Positions 17,280 through 27,372 of a stretch of 64,000 nucleotides of DNA are shown here, one piece after another. Source of the stretch: Pseudomonas sp. ADAK18 (lineage in GTDB: Bacteria > Pseudomonadota > Gammaproteobacteria > Pseudomonadales > Pseudomonadaceae); NCBI RefSeq assembly GCF_012935695.1, contig NZ_CP052859.1:2645001-2709000 (forward strand), in the 5' to 3' direction. Within the stretch, counting starts at the first letter, position 1. The number at the start of each line of letters is the position of its first letter. The translations under genes and the position numbers were made by a program. Under the pieces are notes generated by a model. It saw nothing but the letters and a program-made list of their open reading frames with translations, did not search any database and was not told the DNA's origin.

Positions 17280-19109
17280 TTGAAGCGTCCCCTCCTTCTA
17301 CTAATAAGTCTGGCCTTGAGCTTTTCCGCGAACGCGACCATCACCGAGAGCCACGGTTATGCGCAGTTCGGCACGCTCAAGTACCCGGCGAAATTCACCC
17401 ACTTCGATTGGGTAAACCCCGTAGCGCCCAAAGGCGGCACTTTGCGGGTCATGGCGTTTGGCACTTTTGACACCCTCAACCCCTATACCTTCAAGGGCTC
17501 AAGCCCGGTTTCCACCGCCAACTTCCTGCAATATGGAGTCAACGAGCTCAATGAGCCGTTGATGGTCGGCACTGGCCAGTACGCCCCTTCAGGCGATGAA
17601 CCCACGTCCAGTTACGGCCTGATTGCACAGTCGGTGGAATACAGCGAAGACCGCAGTTGGGTGGTGTTCAACCTGCGTCCGGAAGCACGTTTCCACGACG
17701 GCAAGCCGATTACCGCCGACGACGTGGCTTTTTCCTACCGCACGCTGCTGACCGAAGGCCACCCGCAATACCGTACCAACCTGCAGGAAGTGGCGCGGGT
17801 TGACGTGCTCAACCCTCATCGCATCCGCTTTGTATTCAAGCGCGCCGGCAATCCACTGCTGATCCTGCGCCTTGGAGAGTTACCGGTGCTGCCCCAGCAC
17901 TACTGGAAAAATCGGGATTTCAAGGCCACCACCTTCGAACCGCCCCTGGGCAGTGGGCCTTATCGCATCAGCAAGGTGACACCTGGCCGGCAACTGGTGT
18001 TTGAGCGGGTCAAGGACTACTGGGGCAAGGACCTGGCGGTCAACCGCGGGTTCTACAACTACGACAAGGTCGAGGTGGAGTTCTACCGCGACAGCGACGT
18101 GGCCTTCGAAGCCTTCAAGGCGGGTGAATTCGATATCTATATCGAACACCAGGCAAAGAACTGGGCCAACGGCTACAACTTCCCGGCGGTCAATCGCGGC
18201 GAAGTGATCAAGGCGCAGATTGCCCACCAGATTCCAACCCAGAGCCAGGGCCTGTTTATGAACAGCCGGCGCCAAGCCTTCAGCCAGGCCAAGGTCCGCG
18301 AAGCCTTGGGGCTGATGTTCGATTTTGAGTGGACCAACCGCACACTGTTCAGCGGCGCCTACAAACGCACCCTGAGCTACTACCCCAACAGTGAATTCTC
18401 CGTCACCGGGGTGCCAGTGGGCCATGAATGGCTGATGCTCTCGCCTTACCGCGATCAGTTGCCGGCCAACCTTTTCACCCAGGTGTTCAGCTTGCCCCAG
18501 ACCGATGGTCGTGGCATTCCTCGGGACACGATGCGCCGCGCCTTGGCCTTGTTGGCCGAATCCGGCTGGAAGCTGTCCGGGCAGCGCTTGCTCAACAGCG
18601 ATGGGCAGCCATTACGCCTGGAAATCCTGCTGGTCAATCCGAATCTGGAGCGGATCCTGCAGCCTTATGTCGAGAATCTGGCGAGTATCGGCGTCGATGC
18701 CCGCTTGCGTACCGTCGACCGGGCACAGTACAAACAGCGCCTCGATCAATTCGACTTCGACATGATTCTGATGACCCTCAACCAGACCCTGAGCCCGGGC
18801 CTCGAGCAGTGGCAATACTTCCACTCCAGCCAGGCCGGGATCAAAGGCAGCAAGAATTACGCGGGCATTGCCAACCCGGTGGTCGACCATTTGCTGGAAC
18901 AGCTGCTGGCGGCGCAAACCCGTGACGAGCAATTGGCCGCCGGCCGGGCCCTGGACCGGGTCTTGCTGTGGCAGCACTACAGTATTCCCAACTGGTACCT
19001 CAACTATCATCGCCTGGCGTACCGCAACCGGTTCGCCTTCGTCACCACGCCGCCCTACAGCCTGGGCCTGAGCGCATGGTGGCTGAAAGCTTCGGAGAAA
19101 GCCCAATGA
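17280..19109 (+). CDS. nppA1: Periplasmic peptide-binding protein, family 5 (first of two)
   Basis: 609 residues with a TTG start and a Sec signal (MKRPLLLLISLALSFSANA). It belongs to solute-binding protein family 5 of the YejA type: HFDWVNPVAPKGGTLRVMAFG near the N terminus, GSGPYRISKVTPGRQLVFER, and DFEWTNRTLFSGAYKRT. It captures a peptide-like ligand for the ABC transporter encoded downstream. Synteny with P. aeruginosa PA1811-PA1807 suggests the Npp system, reported there to import peptidyl-nucleoside antibiotics and peptides. The next gene overlaps by 4 bases (ATGA), so the two proteins are co-translated. No better upstream start was found. Confidence 0.88.
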   Translation: MKRPLLLLISLALSFSANATITESHGYAQFGTLKYPAKFTHFDWVNPVAPKGGTLRVMAFGTFDTLNPYTFKGSSPVSTANFLQYGVNELNEPLMVGTGQYAPSGDEPTSSYGLIAQSVEYSEDRSWVVFNLRPEARFHDGKPITADDVAFSYRTLLTEGHPQYRTNLQEVARVDVLNPHRIRFVFKRAGNPLLILRLGELPVLPQHYWKNRDFKATTFEPPLGSGPYRISKVTPGRQLVFERVKDYWGKDLAVNRGFYNYDKVEVEFYRDSDVAFEAFKAGEFDIYIEHQAKNWANGYNFPAVNRGEVIKAQIAHQIPTQSQGLFMNSRRQAFSQAKVREALGLMFDFEWTNRTLFSGAYKRTLSYYPNSEFSVTGVPVGHEWLMLSPYRDQLPANLFTQVFSLPQTDGRGIPRDTMRRALALLAESGWKLSGQRLLNSDGQPLRLEILLVNPNLERILQPYVENLASIGVDARLRTVDRAQYKQRLDQFDFDMILMTLNQTLSPGLEQWQYFHSSQAGIKGSKNYAGIANPVVDHLLEQLLAAQTRDEQLAAGRALDRVLLWQHYSIPNWYLNYHRLAYRNRFAFVTTPPYSLGLSAWWLKASEKAQ

Positions 19110-20944
19110 TGCCTTTGCGTACTGCGATTCTTGGCGGCCTGTTGTTTTGCGCAGCGGCCAACGCTGCCCCGCAACATGCTCTGACGCTCTACAACGAACC
19201 GCCCAAATACCCCGCCGATTTCAAGCATGTCGACTATGTGAACCCTGATGCGCCCAAGGGCGGGACGTTTCGCGAGTCCAGCATGGCCGGTTTCGACAGT
19301 CTCAACCCGTTCATCAGCAAGGGCGTGCCGGCAGACAATATCACCCTGATCTACGACACCCTGGCCCAGCAAAGCCTGGATGAACCCATCACCGAATACG
19401 GCCTGGTGGCGGGCAAGATCGAAAAGGCCCCTGATAACAGCTGGGTGCGCTTCTACCTGCGCCCCGAAGCTCACTTCCATGACGGCCACCCCATGCGCGC
19501 CGAAGACGTGGTGTTCAGCTTCCAGACCCTGATCAAACAGGGCTCGCCGATCTACCGCACCTACTATGCCGACGTCGATGAAGTGGTGGCCGAAGACCCG
19601 CTGCGGGTGCTGTTCAAGTTCAAGCGCACCAATAACCGCGAACTGCCATTGATCCTCGGTCAACTGCCGGTACTGCCCAAACACTGGTGGGCCACCCGCG
19701 ATTTCAGCAAGGGTAATCTGGAAATTCCACTGGGCAGTGGCCCGTACAAGGTGGCCGAGGTCAAGGCCGGCCGTTCGGTTCGCTATGAGCGGGTCAAGGA
19801 TTACTGGGGCAAAGACCTGCCGATCAACCAAGGCTTCTACAACTTCGACTACCGCGTCACCGACTATTACCGCGACAACACCGTCGCCCTGGAAGCCCTC
19901 AAGGCCGGACAGTTCGACTACTGGCTGGAAATCAGCGCAAAGAACTGGGCCAACGCCTACAACGTCCCTGCCGTGGCCCAAGGGCGGCTGATCAAGGAAG
20001 AGATTCCCAACGGCAACCCCACTGGGATGCAGGGCTTCGTCTTCAATATCCGTAAACCGATGTTCCAGGACGTGCGGGTGCGCAAGGCCATCAGCCTGTT
20101 GCTGGACTTTGAATGGAGCAACAAGCAGCTGTTCAGTGGCGCCTATACCCGCAGCCGCAGCTATTTCGAAAACTCCGACATGGCCGCCACCGGCCTGCCC
20201 GGCCCGGATGAGCTGGCGATTCTCGAACCGCTGCGTGACAAGATCCCGTCCCAAGTGTTTACCAAAGCCTTCGAACCGGCCAAGACCGACGGCAGCGGCA
20301 TGATCCGCACCCAGCAACGCGAGGCCTATCAACTGCTGCAAGAGGCCGGCTGGCGCATCGTCGACGACAAGATGGTCGATGCCACCGGCAAACCGGTGAC
20401 CATTGAGTTTCTGCTGGCCCAGACCGAGTTCGAGCGCATCTTGCTGCCGTTCAAGCGCAACCTGGCCGACCTGGGCATTGGTCTGGTGATACGCCGGGTC
20501 GACGTCTCGCAGTACATCAACCGCGTCCGCTCGCGGGATTTCGACATGGTGGTGGGCAGCTTCCCGCAATCTTCCTCGCCGGGAAACGAGCAGCGTGAGT
20601 TCTGGAAATCCTCCAGCGCCGATAACCCGGGCAGCCGCAACTACATTGGCCTGAAAGACCCGGCCATCGACCAGTTGGTGGAAGAGCTGATCGACGCCGA
20701 CTCACGTAAAAGCCTGATCGCCCATGCCAAGGCGCTGGACCGCGTACTGCAATTCGGCTACTACGTGATCCCCAACTGGCACATCAAGACCTTCCGCGTG
20801 GCCTATTGGGATCATCTGGGTCATCCAAAGGTTTCGCCTCTGTACGACGTCGGCACCGCCACCTGGTGGAGCAAACCCGACGCCAAGCCGGCTGTGCCCC
20901 TAGACTCTGATGCAAGCGCCGATCCGGCGAGCGGGGGCAACTGA
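19106..20944 (+). CDS. nppA2: Periplasmic peptide-binding protein, family 5 (second of two)
   Basis: 612 residues from ATG 19106, with GGAG 8 bases upstream and the start inside the stop of the preceding gene. The signal peptide ends at FCAAANA. It is a clear paralog of its neighbour: [60 protein letters not shown]. Two tandem binding proteins feeding one permease pair suggest distinct ligand ranges. It ends one base before the permease gene, in one operon. Confidence 0.88.
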   Translation: MMPLRTAILGGLLFCAAANAAPQHALTLYNEPPKYPADFKHVDYVNPDAPKGGTFRESSMAGFDSLNPFISKGVPADNITLIYDTLAQQSLDEPITEYGLVAGKIEKAPDNSWVRFYLRPEAHFHDGHPMRAEDVVFSFQTLIKQGSPIYRTYYADVDEVVAEDPLRVLFKFKRTNNRELPLILGQLPVLPKHWWATRDFSKGNLEIPLGSGPYKVAEVKAGRSVRYERVKDYWGKDLPINQGFYNFDYRVTDYYRDNTVALEALKAGQFDYWLEISAKNWANAYNVPAVAQGRLIKEEIPNGNPTGMQGFVFNIRKPMFQDVRVRKAISLLLDFEWSNKQLFSGAYTRSRSYFENSDMAATGLPGPDELAILEPLRDKIPSQVFTKAFEPAKTDGSGMIRTQQREAYQLLQEAGWRIVDDKMVDATGKPVTIEFLLAQTEFERILLPFKRNLADLGIGLVIRRVDVSQYINRVRSRDFDMVVGSFPQSSSPGNEQREFWKSSSADNPGSRNYIGLKDPAIDQLVEELIDADSRKSLIAHAKALDRVLQFGYYVIPNWHIKTFRVAYWDHLGHPKVSPLYDVGTATWWSKPDAKPAVPLDSDASADPASGGN

Positions 20945-20945
20945 G

Positions 20946-22019
20946 ATGCTGGCTTATATTTTCCGCCGACTGCTGCTGATCATCCCCACTCTGTTCGGTA
21001 TTTTGCTGATCAACTTCGTGATCATCCAGGCAGCCCCCGGTGGCCCGGTGGAACAGATGATCGCCAAGCTCGAGGGCTTTGAAGGCGCCACCAGCCGCAT
21101 TGCCGGCGGCGGTGCCGAAGTCTCGGTGGCGGGTTCCAGCTACCGTGGAGCCCAGGGCCTCGACCCGGCACTGATCAAGGAAATCGAGAAGATGTACGGC
21201 TTCGACAAATCGGCGCCGGAACGCTTGTGGATCATGGTCAAGAACTACGCCCGGCTGGACTTTGGCGACAGCTTCTTTCGTGACGCCAAGGTGATCGACC
21301 TGATCAAGGAAAAGATGCCGGTGTCGATCTCGCTCGGGCTGTGGAGCACCCTGATCATGTACCTGGTGTCGATCCCGCTGGGGATCGCCAAGGCCACCCG
21401 CCATGGCAGCCACTTCGATGTCTGGACCAGTTCGGCAATCATCGTCGGCTATGCCATTCCGGCGTTCCTGTTTGCCATCTTGCTGATCGTGGTGTTTGCC
21501 GGTGGCAGTTATTTCGACTGGTTCCCCTTGCGTGGGCTGACCTCCAACAACTTTGAAGAGTTGAGCTGGGGCGGCAAGATCCTCGACTACTTCTGGCACC
21601 TAGCCCTGCCCGTCACTGCCCTGGTGATCGGTAACTTCGCGACCATGACGTTGCTGACCAAAAACAGCTTCCTCGACGAAATCAACAAACAGTACGTGGT
21701 CACCGCCAAGGCCAAGGGCCTGACCAATCACCGCGTGCTCTACGGCCACGTGTTCCGCAACGCCATGCTGCTGGTGATTGCCGGCTTCCCTTCGGCGTTC
21801 ATCGGCATTTTCTTCACCGGCTCCTTGCTGGTGGAAGTGATTTTCTCCCTCGACGGCCTGGGCCTCATGAGCTTTGAAGCGGCGATCAACCGTGACTATC
21901 CGGTGGTGTTCGGCACGCTGTTTATTTTCACCCTGTTGGGCCTGGTAGTGAAACTGATCGGCGACCTCACCTACACCTTGGTGGACCCACGCATCGACTT
22001 CGCCAGCCGGGAGCATTGA
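20946..22019 (+). CDS. nppB: Peptide ABC transporter inner-membrane permease (YejB-like)
   Basis: 357 residues from ATG 20946. The first helix is [20 protein letters not shown]; at least five more membrane segments follow. The EAA-type loop that contacts the ATPase is present around [20 protein letters not shown]. The N-terminal periplasmic loop (about 40-120) carries the [18 protein letters not shown] insert typical of YejB rather than DppB/OppB. It forms the channel with the next gene product. It is one base after nppA2 and one base before nppC. Confidence 0.9.
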   Translation: MLAYIFRRLLLIIPTLFGILLINFVIIQAAPGGPVEQMIAKLEGFEGATSRIAGGGAEVSVAGSSYRGAQGLDPALIKEIEKMYGFDKSAPERLWIMVKNYARLDFGDSFFRDAKVIDLIKEKMPVSISLGLWSTLIMYLVSIPLGIAKATRHGSHFDVWTSSAIIVGYAIPAFLFAILLIVVFAGGSYFDWFPLRGLTSNNFEELSWGGKILDYFWHLALPVTALVIGNFATMTLLTKNSFLDEINKQYVVTAKAKGLTNHRVLYGHVFRNAMLLVIAGFPSAFIGIFFTGSLLVEVIFSLDGLGLMSFEAAINRDYPVVFGTLFIFTLLGLVVKLIGDLTYTLVDPRIDFASREH

Positions 22020-22020
22020 G

Positions 22021-23040
22021 ATGAATCTATCCCCCCTCAATCGCCGACGCTTCGAACGCTTTAAGGCCAACAAGCGTGGCTGGTGGTCGCTGTGGCTGTT
22101 TTTGATCCTGTTTGGCCTGAGCCTCGGCGCCGAGCTGATCGCCAACGACAAACCGCTGGCCGTGCATTACGACGGCGACTGGTATTTCCCAGCGCTCAAG
22201 CGTTATCCGGAAACCACCTTCGGCGGCGAATTCCCCCTGGAAGCCAACTACAAGAGCCCGTACATCCGCGAGCTGCTCAAGGCCAAGGACGCCTGGACCC
22301 TCTGGGCGCCGATCCCCTTCAGCTACCAGAGCATCAACTACGACTTGAAAGTCCCGGCCCCTGCCCCGCCCTCCGCCGACAACCTGCTGGGCACCGACGA
22401 CCAAGGCCGTGACGTGCTCGCACGAGTAATCTATGGCTTCCGCGTTTCTGTGCTGTTTGCCCTGACCCTCACAGTGCTCAGCTCGATCATTGGTGTGATC
22501 GCCGGTGCCTTGCAGGGCTTCTACGGCGGTTGGGTGGACTTGGCCGGTCAGCGCTTCCTGGAGATCTGGTCCGGCTTGCCGGTGCTGTACTTGCTGATCA
22601 TCCTTGCCAGTTTCGTACAGCCCAACTTCTGGTGGCTGCTGGGGATCATGCTGCTGTTTTCCTGGATGAGCCTGGTGGACGTGGTGCGTGCCGAGTTCCT
22701 GCGCGGGCGCAACCTGGAATACGTGCGGGCAGCCCGGGCCCTGGGGATGCAGAACGGCGCAATCATGTTCCGCCATATCCTGCCCAATGCCATGGTCTCG
22801 ACCATGACCTTCATGCCCTTCATTCTGACCGGCGCTATCGGCACCCTGACCGCTTTGGACTTCCTGGGCTTTGGCCTGCCCGCCGGCTCGCCATCCCTCG
22901 GGGAACTGGTGGCCCAGGGCAAATCCAACCTGCAAGCGCCGTGGCTTGGCATGAGTGCTTTTGCCGTGTTGGCGATCATGTTGAGTTTGCTGGTGTTTAT
23001 CGGCGAGTCCGCTCGCGATGCCTTCGACCCGAGGAAATGA
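22021..23040 (+). CDS. nppC: Peptide ABC transporter inner-membrane permease (YejE-like)
   Basis: 339 residues. The start MNLSPLNRRRFERFKANKRG is followed by the first helix WWSLWLFLILFGLSLGAELI. A YejE-type periplasmic insert (about 45-125, rich in Tyr and Pro) precedes the channel helices; the coupling loop is EYVRAARALGMQNGAIMFRHI. The C-terminal helix FAVLAIMLSLLVFIGESARD ends with DAFDPRK, as in other OppC-like permeases. It pairs with nppB. The next gene starts one base after the stop codon. Confidence 0.9.
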   Translation: MNLSPLNRRRFERFKANKRGWWSLWLFLILFGLSLGAELIANDKPLAVHYDGDWYFPALKRYPETTFGGEFPLEANYKSPYIRELLKAKDAWTLWAPIPFSYQSINYDLKVPAPAPPSADNLLGTDDQGRDVLARVIYGFRVSVLFALTLTVLSSIIGVIAGALQGFYGGWVDLAGQRFLEIWSGLPVLYLLIILASFVQPNFWWLLGIMLLFSWMSLVDVVRAEFLRGRNLEYVRAARALGMQNGAIMFRHILPNAMVSTMTFMPFILTGAIGTLTALDFLGFGLPAGSPSLGELVAQGKSNLQAPWLGMSAFAVLAIMLSLLVFIGESARDAFDPRK

Positions 23041-23041
23041 G

Positions 23042-24649
23042 ATGAATCAGGACAATCTGATCGAAGTCCGCGACCTCTGCGTCGAGTTCGTTGTGGGCAC
23101 CAGCCACCAGCGTGTGGTGGAGAACGTCAGCTTTGATATCAAGCGCGGCGAGACCCTGGCGTTGGTGGGCGAAAGTGGTTCCGGCAAGTCAGTAACGGCT
23201 CACTCGATCCTGCGCCTGCTGCCCTACCCGCTGGCGCGACATCCTTCGGGGACGATCCAGTACGCCAACCATGACCTGCTGACCCTGAAAGAAAAAACCA
23301 TCCGGCATATTCGCGGCAACCGCATTGCAATGATCTTCCAGGAGCCGATGACCTCGTTGAACCCGCTGCACTCCATCGAGAAGCAGATCAACGAAGTGCT
23401 TGGTTTGCACAAAGGGCTGACGGGTAAAGTCGCCACCAAACGCACCCTGGAACTGCTGGAATTGGTGGGCATCCCCGAGCCTCACAAACGTTTGAAAGCC
23501 CTGCCCCACGAGTTGTCTGGCGGCCAGCGCCAACGGGTGATGATCGCCATGGCCCTGGCCAACGAGCCGGAGCTGTTGATCGCCGACGAGCCGACCACAG
23601 CCCTCGACGTGACCGTACAGCTTAAAATCCTCGAACTGCTCAAGGAGTTGCAGGCCCGCCTGGGCATGGCCCTGCTGCTGATCAGCCACGACTTGAACCT
23701 GGTGCGACGCATTGCCCATCGGGTGTGCGTGATGCAGCGCGGCTGTATTGTCGAGCAGGCCGATTGCGAAACGCTGTTCCAGTCGCCGCAGCACCCTTAC
23801 ACCCAGGAACTGCTGGCCGCCGAGCCCAGCGGCTTACCGGCCACCAACGAGATTGGCCCGCCGCTGCTGGAAGTCGATGACCTGAAAGTCTGGTTCCCGA
23901 TCAAGAAAGGCTTTTTGCGCAACACCATTGATTACGTCAAGGCCGTGGATGGCATCAACTTCAGCCTGCCTCAGGGCCAGACCCTGGGCATCGTCGGCGA
24001 AAGTGGCTCCGGCAAGTCCACCTTGGGCCTGGCCATCCTGCGCCTGATCGGTAGCAAGGGCGGGATTCGTTTCGAAGGGCATCAACTCGACCGCCTAAGC
24101 CAGCAGCAGGTCCGACCGCTGCGCCGAGAAATGCAGGTGGTGTTCCAGGACCCGTTTGGCAGTTTGAGCCCGCGCATGTGCGTCAGCGAAATCGTCGGTG
24201 AAGGCCTGCGTATCCACAAGATGGGCAGCGCGGCCGAACAGGAGGCCGCCATTATCGCCGCCCTCAAGGAAGTGGGCCTGGACCCGGAAACCCGCCATCG
24301 CTACCCCCATGAATTCTCCGGTGGCCAGCGCCAACGCATCGCCATCGCCCGGGCCCTGGTGCTCAAGCCGCGACTGATCCTGCTGGATGAACCGACCTCA
24401 GCCCTGGACCGCACGGTGCAGCGCCAGGTGGTGGAGCTGCTGCGTAATTTGCAGACCAAATACAACCTGACCTACCTGTTCATCAGTCATGACCTGGCGG
24501 TGGTCAAGGCATTGAGCCACCAATTGATGGTGGTCAAGCATGGGCAGGCGGTGGAGCAAGGCGATGCCAAGGCGATCTTTGCAGATCCCCAGCATGCCTA
24601 CACGCGGCAGTTGCTGGAGGCGGCGTTTTTGGTGCCGAGCCCAGCCTAA
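23042..24649 (+). CDS. nppD: Peptide ABC transporter ATPase with two nucleotide-binding domains (YejF-like)
   Basis: 535 residues from ATG 23042. Two complete ABC domains: Walker A GESGSGKS at 43-50 and again near 319, signature LSGGQRQR near 158 and FSGGQRQR near 425, and Walker [13 protein letters not shown] and [12 protein letters not shown]. Each half ends with an oligopeptide-type C-terminal motif (QHPYTQELL and QHAYTRQLL). A single polypeptide thus supplies both ATPase sites for the NppBC channel. It is the last gene of the operon; a REP-type palindrome follows. Confidence 0.93.
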   Translation: MNQDNLIEVRDLCVEFVVGTSHQRVVENVSFDIKRGETLALVGESGSGKSVTAHSILRLLPYPLARHPSGTIQYANHDLLTLKEKTIRHIRGNRIAMIFQEPMTSLNPLHSIEKQINEVLGLHKGLTGKVATKRTLELLELVGIPEPHKRLKALPHELSGGQRQRVMIAMALANEPELLIADEPTTALDVTVQLKILELLKELQARLGMALLLISHDLNLVRRIAHRVCVMQRGCIVEQADCETLFQSPQHPYTQELLAAEPSGLPATNEIGPPLLEVDDLKVWFPIKKGFLRNTIDYVKAVDGINFSLPQGQTLGIVGESGSGKSTLGLAILRLIGSKGGIRFEGHQLDRLSQQQVRPLRREMQVVFQDPFGSLSPRMCVSEIVGEGLRIHKMGSAAEQEAAIIAALKEVGLDPETRHRYPHEFSGGQRQRIAIARALVLKPRLILLDEPTSALDRTVQRQVVELLRNLQTKYNLTYLFISHDLAVVKALSHQLMVVKHGQAVEQGDAKAIFADPQHAYTRQLLEAAFLVPSPA

Positions 24650-24680
24650 TCCCAACCTCCTCGGGCAAGCACACCACCGC

Positions 24681-24781
24681 AGCTGTCGAGCCCCAGCGAG
24701 GCTGCGTAGAGCGCGACTCGATGACAGCTCTGCCTCGATGGCGCAGGTGCGGCCTACGTAGCCTCGCTGGGCTCGACAACT
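24681..24781. repeat. REPIN, GTCGAGCCCCAGCGAGGCT type (degenerate)
   Basis: The left arm (24681-24709, AGCTGTCGAGCCCCAGCGAG onward) pairs imperfectly with the right arm at 24754-24781. It has the same core as the repeats at 31643, 50676 and 60944 but is more diverged. It lies after the npp operon and may act as its transcript end. Confidence 0.75.
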
Positions 24782-24884
24782 GCTACGGCGGTCATTCGCT
24801 GAGCAAACCTAGTGCGGGTACTGCCGAATGCTCATAACTGTGCAATGATCTCTGCTCGATCTTGCGTGAGAGGGAGTCACAGAC

Positions 24885-25718
24885 ATGTCTCTGAACGCCA
24901 CTAATCAGTCATCCCGGGAACCACTTTTCTGGCGCGACGACACTCTGCCGTTCATCGAGGCGCGAACCATCGCCGATGGGCGCAAGGTCTCTTACACCCG
25001 TCATTCCCACGAGCACTTTTCCATTGGCGCGATCACTGCCGGGCGAAGCCTGTATCTATACGGTCAGGACACCTTCCAGATCAGCGCCGGCACCGTAGTG
25101 CTGATGAACCCCGGCGACGTTCACGCCTGCAATCCTCTCTACGACCAGCCCTGGTCCTATCACATGCTGTACATCGACACGCCTTGGCTGATCGACCTGC
25201 AGCACCAACTGGGTTTCAGTACCGACCTGGGCTTTCGTCCCTTCACCACTCCCCATACCCGGGACAGCGTGCTGTATGCCGGGCTGGTCGAGCTGTATCA
25301 GCTATTGGTGGAGGAGCAGGCCGAACACCTGCAAAAGCAGAGCGCCATCGTGAGTTTCTTCACTGAGGTGCAACAACGCCTGAACCCGGCACAGACGGTG
25401 GTGCGTGAGGTCAATCACAAGCTGGAACGGGCTGCCGAGTACATTCGCGAGCACTGTACTGAGGCCTTGAAACTGGAAGATATTTGCCTGGCGGCAGAGC
25501 TGTCACCGTCCTACCTGATCCGTGCGTTCAAGCAGTATTACGGCATGACGCCCCATGCGTACCTGGTTAACCGGCGGATCCAGTTTGCCCGCACCCAACT
25601 GCGCAGCGGCCAGTTGATCGCCGACGTCGCGCTGGCGGCCGGCTTCGCTGATCAGGCGCACTTCCAGCGCACCTTCAAACAACACTTCGCCGCTACGCCA
25701 GGGCAATATCGCAGCTGA
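24885..25718 (+). CDS. AraC-family regulator paired with LysE exporter
   Basis: 277 residues. The N-terminal cupin-like sensor has RHSHEHFSIGAITAGRSLYL and VVLMNPGDVHACNP, the usual His-rich ligand pocket region. The C-terminal double helix-turn-helix includes LKLEDICLAAELSPSYLIRA and LIADVALAAGFADQAHFQRT. The gene is convergent with the LysE-type exporter gene, a single base apart; similar AraC/LysE pairs are common in Pseudomonas, and control of the exporter by an amino acid is a likely but unproven role. Confidence 0.9.
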   Translation: MSLNATNQSSREPLFWRDDTLPFIEARTIADGRKVSYTRHSHEHFSIGAITAGRSLYLYGQDTFQISAGTVVLMNPGDVHACNPLYDQPWSYHMLYIDTPWLIDLQHQLGFSTDLGFRPFTTPHTRDSVLYAGLVELYQLLVEEQAEHLQKQSAIVSFFTEVQQRLNPAQTVVREVNHKLERAAEYIREHCTEALKLEDICLAAELSPSYLIRAFKQYYGMTPHAYLVNRRIQFARTQLRSGQLIADVALAAGFADQAHFQRTFKQHFAATPGQYRS

Positions 25719-25719
25719 T

Positions 25720-26307
25720 TCAAGCGAGCAGCAAATACCCCACGCTGGCTACCAGCAAAGCTGCCATCGACCGATTGAACAGGCGCACGCCTTGGGGATT
25801 GTTCAGGTAGCGCCGCAGGAACGTCCCGGCATAAGCCCAGCACGCCACCGACAAGTAGCAAATGACCAAGTAGATCACTGCAAACAGCCAGACCTGTTGC
25901 GCATCGCCATCGGCCACAAACAATCCCATCCCCGCCACACAGGCCAGCCATGCTTTTGGATTGAGCCACTGCATGACCGCGCCGTAGAGCATCGAGGGGG
26001 CCGTCGCCGTACCTTCAGCTTCCAGCCGTCCATCGTCGACTGCCAGCTTGTAGGCCATGTACAACAAAAACACCACGCCGCCCCATTGAATCACCTGGGT
26101 CAGCAGCGGCCAGCGTATCAGCACCTCATGCAGCCCCAGGCCAATCAGTACCAGCAACAGGGTGAACCCCAGCGCAGCCCCGGCCACATGCTGCTGACTG
26201 GCGCCAAAACCAAAGCGCGCCCCCGAACTCAAGGCCACCACGTTCACCGGTCCCGGCGTAATCGAAGTGGCCAGGGCGAAGGCGGCCATGGAAAGTATCA
26301 AGCTCAT
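25720..26307 (-). CDS. LysE/RhtB-family amino-acid exporter
   Basis: 195 residues, six membrane segments. The N-terminal family motif ATSITPGPVNVVALSSGARFG is intact, with FLLYMAYKLAVDDGRL and QWLNPKAWLACVAGMGLFV (the conserved NPK motif) further on. Members export amino acids or related compounds using proton motive force. The substrate cannot be told from the sequence. The 3' end abuts the AraC-type gene on the other strand. Confidence 0.9.
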   Translation of the reverse strand: MSLILSMAAFALATSITPGPVNVVALSSGARFGFGASQQHVAGAALGFTLLLVLIGLGLHEVLIRWPLLTQVIQWGGVVFLLYMAYKLAVDDGRLEAEGTATAPSMLYGAVMQWLNPKAWLACVAGMGLFVADGDAQQVWLFAVIYLVICYLSVACWAYAGTFLRRYLNNPQGVRLFNRSMAALLVASVGYLLLA

Positions 26308-26388
26308 TGCGGTTCCCTTTTGTTCTGACGATTGGAGTGGGGAACACGGTAAAACGCCGCCTGAGGCGCGTATTGAAGAAAATGCCCC

Positions 26389-27099
26389 TCACTCCCCCGT
26401 CATCCGCTCCAGGCTGTTACTCAAGTGCAGCAGCATCGCCGCCCTGGCCGCATCCGGATCCTGGCGGCGGATGGCCTTGAGGATGGCCTCGTGCTCCAGG
26501 TTCGCCAGTTGCCCCAATTTCATCAGGTCGGCATCGCCGCGCTCCTGGGCGTTGATCCGCGTACGAGGGATCACTGAATTGCCCAGGTGATAGATCACAT
26601 CGGTGAAATAGGTGTTGCCAGTGGCTTGGGCGATCAATCGATGGAAGCGCACGTCGGGCTCGACGCTACTGTCGTTGTTGGCCAGCGAGTCCTGGTAATC
26701 GTCCAGGGCCTGGCGCATCTGTTGCAGTTGTTCATCAGTACGACGCAGCGCAGCCAGGGCCGCAGCCTGGGTTTCGAGCCCCATACGCAACTCCAGGATG
26801 CCGCGCACGCTGGCCGCCGTGTCGTGGGTCAGGTGCAAGCCCTGGCGCTCATCCCGCGCCAGCACGAAAGTGCCCACGCCGTGACGGGTTTCCACCAGCC
26901 CCGCCGCTTGCAATTTGGAAATCGCTTCACGCACCACCGTGCGACTGACGCCGTATTCACCGACGATGGCCGACTCGGATGGCAGCTTTTCCCCCGGCGC
27001 CATCTGCCCCAGGAGGATGCGCTGGGTCAGCGCCGTAACGATGTCGTGGGCCAGGCCCGGGGAACGCTTGCGAATAAGGGTGCCGCTTTCGTTTTGCAT
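26389..27099 (-). CDS. GntR-family (FadR/FCD) regulator of the glucarate locus
   Basis: 236 residues. Winged helix-turn-helix (LPSESAIVGEYGVSRTVVREAI, about 40-62) is followed by an all-helical FCD domain whose metal/ligand residues include Asp-x3-His in EPDVRFHRLIAQATGN and late His residues (NLEHEAIL, LLHLSNSL). The gene diverges from gudP across 273 bases that contain TTGTNNNACAA-like sites. The likely role is repression of itself and the glucarate genes until a sugar acid is present. The inducer is inferred from the neighbours only. Confidence 0.88.
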   Translation of the reverse strand: MQNESGTLIRKRSPGLAHDIVTALTQRILLGQMAPGEKLPSESAIVGEYGVSRTVVREAISKLQAAGLVETRHGVGTFVLARDERQGLHLTHDTAASVRGILELRMGLETQAAALAALRRTDEQLQQMRQALDDYQDSLANNDSSVEPDVRFHRLIAQATGNTYFTDVIYHLGNSVIPRTRINAQERGDADLMKLGQLANLEHEAILKAIRRQDPDAARAAMLLHLSNSLERMTGE

Positions 27100-27164
27100 C
27101 GGGACGTCCGGTCGAGAGTGCCCGCCAATACTAGCATTCCCGTGAGCCTGCTACAGCGCGCATC

Positions 27165-27175
27165 TTGTATGACAA
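27165..27175. promoter_or_regulatory. Candidate GntR operator near the regulator gene
   Basis: TTGTATGACAA is a TTGT-N3-ACAA inverted repeat, a form often bound by FadR-type regulators. It is 66 bases upstream of the gntR-type start codon. Confidence 0.5.
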
Positions 27176-27288
27176 CTAATAAATAGATTCACCTTTTCAG
27201 ATCAGTATTCACGGTCCACCTTGAGCAAATAACCCAGCAATACCGATAAAACCTACTCATAAGGGGATTGCCACTTTCAAAAATCAAG

Positions 27289-27318
27289 TTGTATGATGTC
27301 TATCAAGTTGTCAGACAT
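27289..27318. promoter_or_regulatory. Paired candidate GntR operators upstream of gudP
   Basis: TTGTATGATGT (27289-27299) and TTGTCAGACAT (27308-27318) are two similar half-palindromic sites with starts 19 bases apart. Both resemble the TTGTATGACAA site near the regulator's own start. They lie 55-84 bases before the gudP start and could be operators for the divergent GntR protein. Confidence 0.5.
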
Positions 27319-27372
27319 CTCCGGCAGCCAAACACATCCCCGCACAACAATAATCAGTGGGAGTTTTGCCTC

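Noticed and set aside
19055..20569. A 504-codon open frame antisense to nppA2
   Set aside because: It mirrors the codon pattern of the real gene on the other strand, has no family signature and no credible start; such long antisense frames are common in high-GC Pseudomonas DNA.
24650..24884. Possible small RNA gene in the gap after nppD
   Set aside because: The palindrome is explained by a degenerate REPIN, and no promoter or U-run terminator was seen.
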